A stretch of 64,000 bases of DNA from Ancylostoma caninum (taxonomy: Eukaryota > Nematoda > Chromadorea > Rhabditida > Ancylostomatidae), in the NCBI GenBank assembly GCA_037903475.1, contig JBAJFG010000240.1, positions 1,364,001-1,428,000 of the forward strand, written 5' to 3'. The position numbers and the translations under genes are program-made. How positions within the stretch are numbered: the first letter of the stretch is position 1; every line of letters starts with the position of its first letter. Below, piece by piece: positions 53,940-64,000 of this stretch. The notes below the pieces were generated by a model. That model saw only the letters and a list, made by a program, of their open reading frames with translations, searched no databases and was not told where the DNA came from.

Positions 53940-54895
53940 GTGTCTATGACCAAACACCTCTACGAATCCAAACGTGAAAGTACTGCAGCAGACACACCTC
54001 CGAACATCAATGCCGTGTGCTATCAAAGGGTTGTGAACGCAAACACAGTACGACGTTGGTTCCAGAAGTTCCAGTGTACTGAAAATGAGGAAGGTCGCGA
54101 GGTCGTTCTATTGATGACGACTATAAATGAAGAGTTTGGTGGAAGAAAATACAGTACGACTATTCAAAAACTTCCAGAAAGGTTTGAATTGGAAAACTGA
54201 AGGGGTTGATTTATGAAGAACGCACGAATTGAATGCAAACCAAAAAAAAATAAAATATCAACAGCCGTGCGTCTATATCTTATTGTGATGTTACACAAAA
54301 AATGGGTCTTCCGAGGCAATCAGGGATGATCGGTCTACTGCTTGGAGAAGGGTGAAGCTGTGCTACTCTTCCCGGGCTAAACCTGTTCACAGCGAGGTTA
54401 TGCTGACAGTTTTGGTGTCTGCTGGTGTTTCCTCAATTCGCATGAAAATAAAACGACACCGATGTACGTGCGAGACATCGGTAAAGAAGGTAATGCTGTC
54501 AGTTTGGGCAAGAATACAAGAAACTTCAAAGCATGTAGCCAACAATAGTCAGCAGAGAAGGAGCAATCCCTTTTTGAGACAACTCCCGCTCACATTTTGT
54601 ACAACCAGCTTTGCATAAGTTGAATGAGCTCAGCCAGAAAATTCTGTCTCATCTACTCACTCGCCGAGCCTCTCGCCAACCTACAACAACTTTTTCAAGC
54701 ATCTCGACATCTTCTTGCATAAGGAATGCACCAATAACGAGATGTAAATGGAAACTGACTTTGACGAATTTATCAAATCCTCAACGCTAGAGCTTCAAGT
54801 CACAGAGGTAAGCAGACGTATTCCTCAATGGCAGAGATGTGAGATTCCGATGGGTCTTATTTTGACTGAAGGATTTCATCTAGAACTGAGGTAAA
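53940..54895 (+). pseudogene. mariner-family transposase pseudogene, disrupted
   Basis: The N-terminal part (53946-54090) reads LYESKRESTAADTPPNINAV, then VVNANTVRRWFQKF, the helix-turn-helix region of mauritiana/cecropia-type mariners. The middle (about 54100-54590) is shifted and rearranged. The C-terminal part in another frame (about 54610-54880) gives LNELSQKILSHLL, a SPSLSPTYNNFFKHLD box in the position of the SPDLSPTDYHFF box, then DFDEFIKS and PQWQRC. Multiple frame changes and stops mean it is dead. Its own terminal repeats were not located. Confidence 0.68.
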
Positions 54896-54899
54896 TCGA

Positions 54900-57800
54900 T
54901 ATGAATATATAAGTCTAGGTATAATAGCTAGTATATAAACATACTTCAAAAAAAAAACCTAAGAGAGAGAATCTCAGATGTAGAATGAGCCAACAAATGG
55001 CTAGAACGGATGGACGTGTACCATTGCTCAAGAGAAGAAGCTTTGAACAAGTAGTGATCAACACTGTTCATCCAGTTAATCTCAATTACCTTCAGCTCTC
55101 ACAGTCATTTAATTGATTACTGTATCCACTACGACACCCGACCATAGCATGTTCATATTAACAATTTTGACGCATAGTGGAAGTGCTCGGAGCGTGCTCT
55201 ATGTTTGCACTGTGATTTATTAGAGAAGATCTCAAAGTTCGTGGAGCGATGCACGCCTCCCCTCCCGTAGAAGATTGAAAACCAGCCGCTTCCCAGCCTG
55301 TGTTATGCGTGACTGCTTCTTGTTCTTAGAGCTGTTAGTGTTCATGTATGTATGCGAGAAGGAATGGTGAAAAGCGCAGAAGTGCCAAAAATAACGTCAA
55401 GCACATCGTTCGAATAGCAGTATGTGGCTTTTCTGACACGATCCGAGTGCATTTTCGATGTTTTCGAGGACGTGCGAACTGCCGCATATTCATTGTCCTG
55501 GAGAAGCGCACTACACGTATGAATAGCAACTTCTGCTTGGTGTCGTTGAAGTTAGTCTAACACGAGACTTCATGGCGGTTCTTCTGCAAGTTCACAAACT
55601 GCCGTGCATGTGTTTTCCTAAACCTTTGCTTTCATTTGTAGTCATCAATAATAGGATGGCACCCGCAACCTTCCTCATTTTCAAGACCGAATCCTCTACA
55701 GTGAACCTTTGGAAGTGACTTTGGACTGCGTTTTCGTTGACATGTCTCCATATCGCATTAATTTCGAGGCTGTTTGTCTTGCATTACGTTACGAGTTTAA
55801 ATCTCCAGAAGTTTGGCGCAATTGCAGTCTTGTCTCCTCCATTGCTAACCTGCTTACTTACATAAACACAACTTAAACTGAATTTCGATTGGACAGCGAA
55901 AACGTGCAGAGAATTAGCTTTGCAGTGATATGCAATAGTATTCCATTTGAGAAGAATTTGCCGCCGAAATATGCACAAGAAAAGATGTAAATGCTGCATT
56001 AATTTCCAGCCAACCCAGTAGCTATTTTTGTATGAAATGATTTATCACCCCTTTCGAGCTGTCACATAAAACGAGTCATCTCAGCAAAGGCAACGGGCAT
56101 TTGGTGAAGTGCTCACATCAAGCATGCGAATTTTGAGGCATTATAGACAACATAAATCTTGAACAATGACGGAACATTATTAATGCGGTGTGGTGTACAT
56201 CGTTCCGAAAGGGAAATGGCGACTAAGTAGGTCGTAAATTCCTGCAAGTCCATGGAATTTTAATGAACCTCTGGTCTTGCAAGGAGACAAAGTGACGAGA
56301 CGAAGCACAAACAAAATGGACATTTGAATGTAATTAAAATTAGTAGAAAACTCATCAAATCAAATTAATTATTACAAGCTCGAATTTCGAAGACTCTAAA
56401 GTCTCATATTTGTAAATTTCTTCCTGGAAGAATAGAGTTTCTTCATCCCTACCCAATGATCTGTTCAGAGCTATGGCTGCTCCAATAAATGTGCTGCAGG
56501 AGATCGAATAGCTTAATGCCCGTTTACAAAGCGAGTTAGCATTTCCTTCCACTGATAACCTCGGTTATTGGTTTTTTTAGACTTGCAGTTTAAAGGTTTA
56601 TTACCATTAATTCTAATTCAATTATGTTTGAACGTCACCGTTTCAACTTCTTGCCATCCTTCCTCAATTGATGTACGCGCTCCCCATGTCTCAGCAAGAA
56701 CTGAGAAAAAATGGCAGCAACTGAGGGGAGCATGACGGCAAGACTGCCCGTCTATAGGCTTGTGCTTGACGTGCTGCCCGGATGCACTCGTGCAGTTATC
56801 AGAGTAGGTTGCAGCATCCCTATCTTTTACTTTATCAATGTTTTTTCTGTTATATTGGTTTCACTTACGAGTTATTAATTGAATACGATAGTCATCATTG
56901 CACTAGTCACTAAACAAAGAAAGCAACACTTAACAAAAGACCGATACCCCGTACCCGCTATTATTCTATTGCTATTTGGTGTGGGTCATGATGATGGCGA
57001 AATTAGGTGGATAATGTTTCTGTAATTGAGCCATTTAAAGGAGGAGAAAATCACGGAAGCCTATTCCTCCCTGTTTCGTCTCATCATGTCTCTCACTAAC
57101 GCTCGGAATCTAAGCTTCATTGTAGTCACGATTTTCTGCTCCAAATCCTCTTGGTTCTGAACGAAAAATCCAGATCTACTGCGAGATAAGTCACATTGGA
57201 ATGCATTCTTATTCAGAATGAGTGATGTGCACCATCAATCAACCATGAAGTTTTTTTCCTTGTCGACGTAATTTGTCACGTGAAATGAGAACTAATCACT
57301 CATAACAGATGTTCAATACAAAAGTTCTGGCCTTTGATACCCCGTACAATATTCGTCTTCTTCTCGCGCTCTTCCTAAACACAGAGCATCAGATTGAAAA
57401 GCGAAGGTGCGTTCCTACATCTGTTCATTTCTTGCATCTCTCTTCCTTTAGGGAATCATTCCAGTGGTTCAGGGGTTCGGACGTCTGTGGATGATCCATA
57501 GCAGTATGATGCCTGCGATAGGTTGGAATTAGGGGAAGAAGAGATGACGCTACAAAGAAAATCACAGAAGATGAAGAGTACGCAGACGCTCGGTGGTGGG
57601 AAGATTCTGAGAAGGTCGAAAAGGTTCTCGGACGCTTAGCATGACTCCAGGGCAATGTGCTGAGACACCAGCACACTGATGAGTAAGGCATGTGTTTTAT
57701 GATGAGAAAGATATCTTCCGGCGAGTTCACCATGAGTTTCTGATGGATTTTTAAGCCCTGTGTATTGGAAGGGCTCTGCGAAATGAATTCACAAAAATGT

Positions 57801-58016
57801 GAGAGGGTCGTTGGCTCAGCAATAGTGACAGGTAAAGGGTGCGTCGGAACACTGAAGTGTGAGAATACGATGAAATGATCTTCACTTTCATGTGAGACGC
57901 GTTATGTAGAGGGTGGGGGAAGAGTATTGATAAATTTTTTCTTAACCTTCTTGTGCGTTTTTTTTTGAATGTGCGTAGAACAATTCATTTGTGTTTGCCA
58001 TAGCTAAATTCTGATC
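54900..58016. other. 3.1 kb without a firm gene
   Basis: AT-rich. A minus-strand ORF at 56355-56552 has a short TM-like stretch (SISCSTFIGAAIALNRS) ending at a GG|GTAGGG donor, reminiscent of a serpentine-receptor TM3, but no companion exons were found. Confidence 0.35.
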
Positions 58017-58455
58017 TTGGAAATAATCCATGCGTGTTCCAGCAAGATTCAGCCCCATCCCGCATGGTTCGCAAAACGCAACAGTGGCATCAAGCAAATC
58101 TTCACGATTTCATTTCTTCACAAGACCGGCCACCAAATAGTACTGATCCTGTACATCTCTCAGTATGGAAGCAAGCAAGACTCTATGCTGAACATCGAAT
58201 AAATATCTTCTCTTCTAATTTTTTCAAAAGCTACTACGACCTCTGAACGTAACAATCTCAGTGAAGACTACCTGCCTTCGCGCGCCATCTATGCGAGTGT
58301 ACCGTGAAGAAGGTGACCGAATTGAAGATGAATGATGGAATGTCAATTGTTACTTACTTGTTAATCTTATTCAATAAAAATTATTGTACTAACTACATCT
58401 ATGGCGTTGTTATAGAGATTGATTTCAGTGTCAATACTTTTTCCGCACCCCGTAG
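58017..58455 (+). pseudogene. Tc1/mariner-type transposase C-terminal remnant with right end
   Basis: VFQQDSAPSRMVRKTQQWHQ, HDFISSQDRPPNS and HLSVW follow the FQQDNAP.H..., W.SPDLNPIE.LW catalytic landmarks of Tc1-like transposases, with later frame decay. The segment ends near AATACTTTTTCCGCACCCCGTA (about 58434-58455), in reverse TACGGGGTGCGGAAAAAGT, a Tc-like terminal repeat with TA target. The left half is missing. Confidence 0.7.
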
Positions 58456-58666
58456 AAGATGTTACATGGGCAAAGCATAAATAGAAAGAAACCCGAGGAC
58501 CGGTGTTATGTCATGCTCGGGTATGTCATGAAAAGCGAACGAAACGAGTTTTTATATGTGAAACTTTTACTGAAACTTTGATAGTTGGTCGAAAACTCCT
58601 GCAACCGTTTGTATCAGTTCATTGTAGTCTTTTTGTACATAATCTGTATATATAAAAGCGAAAGTT

Positions 58667-58682
58667 TGTTTGTGTGTGTGTT

Positions 58683-58723
<41 letters not shown>

Positions 58724-58732
58724 TTGTGTGTT
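58667..58732. repeat. (GT)n/(GTTT) microsatellite inside Helitron
   Basis: Runs of TG interrupted by TTTG, near the Helitron 5' end; a shorter version is at 63370-63405 in the related copy. Confidence 0.9.
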
Positions 58733-58899
58733 CCGAATAGAAATCGCGGAGGATGAACCGATCGGGACCAAATTTTGCAGGTAGACTCTCCACTGGCTGG
58801 CGGAGGTTATAGGCTACTTTGGACCCGGGATTATCGATTGGTTTATCGATTATATCGATTTTATTGTTTTTTCGCTCTTCTTGACCAGGGACCAGCGAG

Positions 58900-59470
58900 A
58901 ACATGCCTACTGGGGTACCTCAATGCGCTGAACACGAATATGACAACCATTTCGCGCCAATTCATCGATTTATTGATTTTATTGATTTTTCGCTATTCTT
59001 GATCATGGGGTAGTAGAGGCATGTCTACTGGGGTACCTCAATGCGCTGAACACGAATACGACAACCATTTTGCGCGAGACATTGATTTATTGATTTTATT
59101 GATTTTTCGCTATTCTTGATCATGGGGTGGTAAAAACATGTCTACTGGGGTTTCTCAACACGCTGAATAAGAATGACAACCATTTTGCACAAAATATTGA
59201 TTTATTGATTTTATCGATTTTTCCCCATTTTCGCTCGGGGACGGACAGAGACGTGTTTTCTGGGGTTTTTCAATACGCTGAATAGGAATATGACAATTAT
59301 TGATTTTTGGCTCTTCCGCCCAATGAAGCGGTGAAGACATCTCTCCTGGGGTACCTCGATATGCTGAGTATGAATATGACAACCACTTTTTACGAATACG
59401 TCGATTCAATGTCACCGAAATAGCTTTGCTAACTTTTCGCCCACAAGTCGATGGGAAGCGTCACCTGGGC
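58900..59470. repeat. minisatellite units of the Helitron
   Basis: Successive units start near 58905, 59023, 59140, 59253 and 59341 with TACTGGGGTACCTCAAT or diverged forms and carry ATTGATTTATTGATTTTAT-like linkers. Confidence 0.75.
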
Positions 59471-59599
59471 TTCGCTAACATGCTGACCACCAAAATTATG
59501 GAGATTTCAATGAATTTGTCGATGATAGTAATTGGCCTCAGCAGTATGATGTAGCCAAGGTAATAAAACACCCGAGCGAAGCCGGGTACGGCAGCTAGT

Positions 59600-62369
59600 A
59601 TCTGTATATTTGTATATAATGACTCCTTTACTGTTCATATGAATTAAACAAATTAGAGTGAGCATTAATATTGATGTCATGAAATGTTTTATATTGCTAC
59701 AAGAGCATTCTCTATGAAAAATCTCGCTGTACCATGTGACATTTGTAGTATTCAATGGAAGAATGGTGGAAAAGTGAGGTAGCCTTCAAATTCAAAGTCG
59801 AAGTGTTCGATCTTATTGAACACGTTAACAAAAAAGAGGTTATCCTCAAATTTGGTATCTAATTCCAAGTGAACGCTCTTTGCTAACATTAGTATTTCCA
59901 TATTCAGGTACGTTGTTGTACATCTGGCAAGTTTGGAATGAATGGTTATTTGTCCACGTTTGAGTGGTTATTTGTCCAAGTTATGTGTGTGACAATATTG
60001 TTCATATTTGTGAGCGGATGGGAAGGGGTGGGTAATGCTGTTATGTACAGTAATTGAGCATCCATTTTAAAGAAAATCAGAATAAGTTCTACGAGTAATA
60101 AACCAAAGCTTTACATTTGAGGTACCGCTTTGATTTGTCTGGAGATGAACTGGCTAAATTGACTGAACCTGCTCTTTAGATGACGTATTAAAGGTAATCA
60201 GTTGGGGTGTAAAATGAATATTTGGAAGAACTATCATTATCAGCGCAGAAACCATTGCATCTTTGAAATGATATGAACACTCACTTTCGTGCAATTGATA
60301 AACGTCTTGTTGGAGACGATGGTTAAATAGAAAGAAGAGGTTTATCCCTTTTATTTTCATGTTTTTATTGACACTCTACACCTTCTGTTCCTGTTATTAC
60401 TGAGATAAATTTTGTGGTTTCCACTCTCCTCATCGTTATTTTGCACGAACGTTAACAGACTGCTACTCGCACATTGTTGTTGTGTGAACTCAAACTTGGG
60501 TAATAAAGAAATTACCGAGCTACCACGTGCAACACACGAAAACGAAGAAAGTAACGAATAACTAGAAAGCATGGAATTCTAAATCACCGTAAGCATACAT
60601 AAGAGAAACTACATTTCTGATGGTGGTGACAAGCACTTATGCATGAGAAAGACGTGGTGCTAGTGCTTTTCTATTGCTAATGATATTCACGCCAGAAGTG
60701 AAGAATAAGAAGGATGACAAATCATATGAGAAAAAAATGACGAACAGCAAAAAGGAATACTGCTAAAAACCTGGTTGTTCATTGTCTCAGCTTCTGTATC
60801 CAATTTAACCTGATGAGCCGAGGAATTCAGGCGATTTGGAAACAAAACAAAAGCACTCAATCCAAAGCAGGGAACATTGAGAATGTTGTGAATACTGAAC
60901 GAAGTTCAATATAATTGTGGTGACTTATTTATTTTTTGATGGTTGTGAGTACTTTATTGATTTTTTATATGTGGCATGATAGGTCACAATGCAACCCTTC
61001 ACAAAGAAGGTAAATTGAGAGAAGAAACCATAGAGAGATTCTAAAAGGCCAAAAGAAGCAGTAAGGTTACAGATTCTGGCAGCAACATAGGTGGAAAAAT
61101 CAACCCTATGGAAAAATCAACCCTATGGGACCACGGCTGCTCCCACTAACAAAGTAGTTTACGGAGATACCGAACAACTCTAGTAAATAAACAAGTTGAT
61201 TTGTAGTAAAATAACAAGTAAAAAATTTTTCTATGGTAAATAATGCAGAAATGGGGAGCTGAAGAGTGAAAAAGAGCTTCATAATCCCAAGAAAGGAAAA
61301 GTGTGCCCACTTGATCAGCTGGCAGCAACTCTGCTGCTAACTCGATCGAACGACCCCACGCTGACCTTACTGATCCAGGATCTTGTACTCTCGGCTCGTT
61401 ATATCTTAAAAACGGTTGAGTTTTTCGTGCTACTCTTTTGTAGAATTGTTGGCACGGTTGTTAAGGGTCCAAAACGATCAAAATCTCGGACACAAAAATT
61501 TCCGTGTAGTGTGTGCTGCCTTCAACATAAGAGTAATCCCTGAAGTGATGTTTCCCAGCCTCTTACGCAAGCAAGTAGATACCAGCATGTGTTTCACTGA
61601 TTTCGCAAAGGATTTGAGCACACAACTAAGTACAATTTAATAACCAGTTAAATGATCAGAGCGAAATCAAAGAAAGCCCACTCATTTTTAAGAACCTAAA
61701 AGAATGACTCATAAACATAAGGGATGAAACTCAAGAGAACCTTTCGACATATGTGCGCTTTTTTCTTTGTTTGATGTAGGCAATAAATGTTAAAATCTGG
61801 CAGATGCGTGCGCACGTCGTTCTCTACTCCATAAAACGCTTACGATCGTGTTTCTATGGCTGTTGTTCGATGGATTGAGGTCTCCTAGTCGAGGTGTACA
61901 GGAGCCTACGCTAAGAAGCAGAAGAAAAAGAATACCTGTAAGAGAAGCCTTGAAACGCTACCCGCGTTGCACTTCTGGCGCGGAAAAAGCTAGCCAAAGA
62001 CAAATTGCTCCTCGGTGGCTGGAGGTGAAAAATATCTCCTCTCAAGGCATGTGCTCAAATAACAAATGAAAAGTAAACGAAATCACGAACAACGCAAAAA
62101 CGATATCGTTCTGTGTGTTTTCCATTAACGTTTCAAAGGCGGATCCCGAAAAAAAAACTGCGCCCCGAGGAACTCGAAGAAACAATGCTGAGAACTACAG
62201 GAAGGGGATCAACTTTTCCAAACTCGAAGCACCTTTTTCGTAGAAATTTGAGGTTTCAAGCACATAAAGTCCTTACGCGCAACGCAAACGCAAACGATAT
62301 TGGTCAGCCACAGGCCTCACAGCTTCATATAAACTTCAGTTAAAGAAAAAATGAAAGAAAAACACTCAC
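59600..62369. other. 2.8 kb without a firm gene
   Basis: AT-rich intergenic or intronic sequence with a 17-bp tandem duplication (GGAAAAATCAACCCTAT twice, about 61091-61124), a third copy of the 40766-type repeat at 61464-61525, and one arm of a 21-bp inverted repeat at 62262-62282. Confidence 0.4.
61464..61525. repeat. interspersed repeat, copy C
   Basis: Matches the 40766 and 43621 copies through CAAAACGATCAAAATCTCGG and AAATTTCCGTG..GTGCTGCCTT. Confidence 0.5.
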
Positions 62370-62480
62370 CTGCGCGAAGAATCTGACGAACGACTGGGGA
62401 CCGCTGCCACAAGAGGGCCGCGCCGCGCACGCGCCGCATGCTCGAAAATTTTCCGCCGATTGCGCGTAAGGACTTTATGT
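62262..62480. repeat. 21-bp perfect inverted repeat around a start exon
   Basis: Arms at 62262-62282 and 62460-62480 (TTGCGCGTAAGGACTTTATGT and its exact reverse complement) enclose 177 bp that includes the candidate exon at 62370-62439. Confidence 0.9.
62370..62439 (-). CDS. candidate first exon, Arg-rich amphipathic N-terminus
   Basis: ATG at 62439-62437 opens 23 codons plus one base to a perfect donor CAG|GTGAGT at 62369. It reads MRRVRGAALLWQRSPVVRQI, Arg-rich without acidic residues, like a mitochondrial targeting peptide. The exon is GC-rich in AT-rich surroundings, as expected near a promoter. No second exon was found with confidence further down the minus strand. Confidence 0.35.
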
Positions 62481-63348
62481 AGATTCGGAGAGCAGAAAAA
62501 TTGCTACGACCTATTTAGTCATCACTGTGATTTTTCTACTTTGTCCCTTTCTACTTGCATCATCGCCTCAATTATTTTTATTTTCAAGTTGAAGATCGCT
62601 TTCGAACGTTGCTGATCACCGCCTACGATTTTTTACTTTTATAGAAGCTTTATGATTCTGCGAGCGAGACTGCTGGCTCACCAAAGTTACAATCCATCGC
62701 AAGATAACATCCTTGAGAGGGATCATATTGTTCGAGCACCTGTCTTAAACAGGAAAACCCCCGTCTCTGAATAAGAATTCATTAGAATTCATGCTGGCTA
62801 CAAAGGAATTTTTACGATTTCCAGTGAACTGCTATTTAAAGGTTGCATAGGTCACTTGTTGAAATTTGTATGGCTAAGCTACGGTCACATTGACAGTGAC
62901 ATGATTATGAAACATCAGCCATTCCGGCTTATTTCTACAGCTCTGCTCCGGGGTTGAATCGTTCCCACGTCATGCCTGAATCCTGGAGGAACTGTTAGCG
63001 ATATGTCTGGATCTCCTAGCTCCATTTCCTTGATCAGTTGGTTCACATCGCAGGTAGCAAGCACACTTCCCTTTTTTGTCCTGCATATTGTTGTTGCTTC
63101 TGATGGCATGTCACATTCACATCTACATTTATTTGCCGATCAATGCTTTACAATGTCTGTCAACAGATTCAAACCATACCTTGACCATCGACTGGAGACT
63201 CCACAGTAGATTTTCCAGCCTACGTTTTTTCTTTATTTCTAAACACACTGCGTTGTAGCCTCATCATTTTTAAAAGATGTGCTTACTGACATTCGTACTC
63301 ATCTGTGCTGGCTTTGGATGGCACGTGGCATTAGTCCATGACTCAAAA

Positions 63349-63660
63349 TCTGTATAGATAGAAGTGAAAGTTTGTGTGTTTGTGTGTGTGTTTGTATATG
63401 TGTATGTTCCGAATAGAAACCGCGGAGAGTCAACCGATCCGATTTGCATGCAGGTCCGTAAGGGGCCGGCGGAGGTCATAGGCTACTTTGCAACTGGGAT
63501 TATCGATTGGTTTATCGATTATATCGATTTTATTGATTTTTCGTTATTTTTGCTCAATGGTCTGTGGGAACATGTCTTCTGGGGTTCCTCAATACGCTGA
63601 ATACGAATATGACAACCGTTTTGCGCGAAATATTGATTTATTGATTTTATCGATTTTTTT
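63349..63660 (+). mobile_element. 3'-truncated copy of the Helitron at 58643
   Basis: Starts A|TCTGTATAGATAGAAGTG, then a TG-rich run, TTCCGAATAGAAACCGCGGAG, GGCCGGCGGAGGTCATAGGC and one internal unit with CAATACGCTGAATACGAATATGAC. Similarity is lost after the ATTGATTTTATCGATT linker near 63657, with no hairpin or CTAG end. Confidence 0.7.
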
Positions 63661-64000
63661 CAGAGTCGCACAGATTACAGATTCACACTACTGGAGAAAC
63701 ATCAAAATTCCACAACATCGCTGAAATAGACTCCTGAAACTGATGACTGGTGCAAAGATAATGCGAATGATGCTAAATATCCTTGTTCAAATACAATGTT
63801 TTTGCGAGAAATATGATTGCGACCACGCTGTTTTCATTCGGAAGGCAGTTTTCTTGTGTAAGGTGCTTGCACATCCATAGTGTACGAAGGTTTTGCTGTG
63901 AATCCGTTTATGCACCTGATTTTCGTTGTCGGGAGTGTAATTTTTTGTCTACTCGTCGAGTTTTGATTCATATCACCACACGAGAAGACATGCAGGTAAT
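63661..64000. other. right edge, nothing recognised
   Basis: 340 bp after the truncated Helitron; no ORF or repeat that I can support. Confidence 0.4.

Larger units (their letters stand above)
58643..59598 (+). mobile_element. non-autonomous Helitron with internal minisatellite
   Basis: Starts TCTGTATATATAAAAGCG after an A and ends CTAG before a T, with a 3' hairpin ACCCG..CGGGT at 59570-59587, seven bases before CTAG. These are the Helitron hallmarks: 5'-TC, hairpin, CTRR end, A/T target. It contains a GT-rich microsatellite (58667-58732) and five to six diverged units of about 90-125 bp, each with CTGGGGTACCTCAATGCGCTGAACACGAATATGAC-like words. No Rep/helicase coding is present. Confidence 0.8.

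Overview
The window reads as nuclear DNA of a nematode, most likely a strongylid (hookworm-type) parasite. The grounds are split genes with TTTTCAG-type 3' splice sites, a cuticle-collagen N-terminus, a nematode-style neuropeptide GPCR, long introns, and many mariner, Helitron and MITE remnants. The species is inference. No tRNA, rRNA, CRISPR or bacterial operon structure was seen.

Left part (1-22.4 kb). Two minus-strand genes can be assembled by hand with matching splice phases. A cuticle-collagen gene begins at 528 and runs off the left edge. A seven-transmembrane receptor of the FMRFamide/myosuppressin-receptor (DMSR/SPRR-like) type begins at 22342. It has eight well-supported exons (22182, 7840-7990, 7663-7755, 6759-6842, 6457-6597, 6276-6398, 3810-3903, 3205-3352) and a plausible terminal exon at 1421-1493, giving 355 codons plus a stop. 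Its first intron is about 14.2 kb because an 8.46-kb LTR retroelement (9898-18357) sits in it in antisense orientation, flanked by a CTTA duplication.

The retroelement is the highlight. It is a Ty3/Gypsy (Metaviridae) element with 431-bp LTRs that look identical by eye. Its first long frame reads, without interruption, Gag (capsid plus CCHC knuckle), then an envelope-like glycoprotein (signal peptide, Cys-rich ectodomain, RSKR furin-type site, membrane anchor), then aspartic protease and the start of reverse transcriptase. The envelope-like module therefore lies between gag and pro-pol, not 3' of pol as in known envelope-bearing LTR elements. A frame break inside RT separates this frame from a second one carrying the rest of RT, RNase H and integrase. 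A perfect 38-bp palindrome straddles the pol/3'LTR junction.

Right part (22.4-64 kb). This is mostly non-coding and repeat-rich. It contains a Tc/mariner-type element with long inverted repeats (32426-34224), a MITE (43077-43608), decayed mariner/Tc transposases (52.37-52.74, 53.94-54.90 and 58.02-58.46 kb), a non-autonomous Helitron (58643-59598) and a truncated relative (63349-63660). Several short candidate exons with good splice signals, such as 23773-23880, 41020-41585 and 62370-62439, could not be assigned to a family. All calls come from reading the sequence. No alignment, profile search or transcript data were available.
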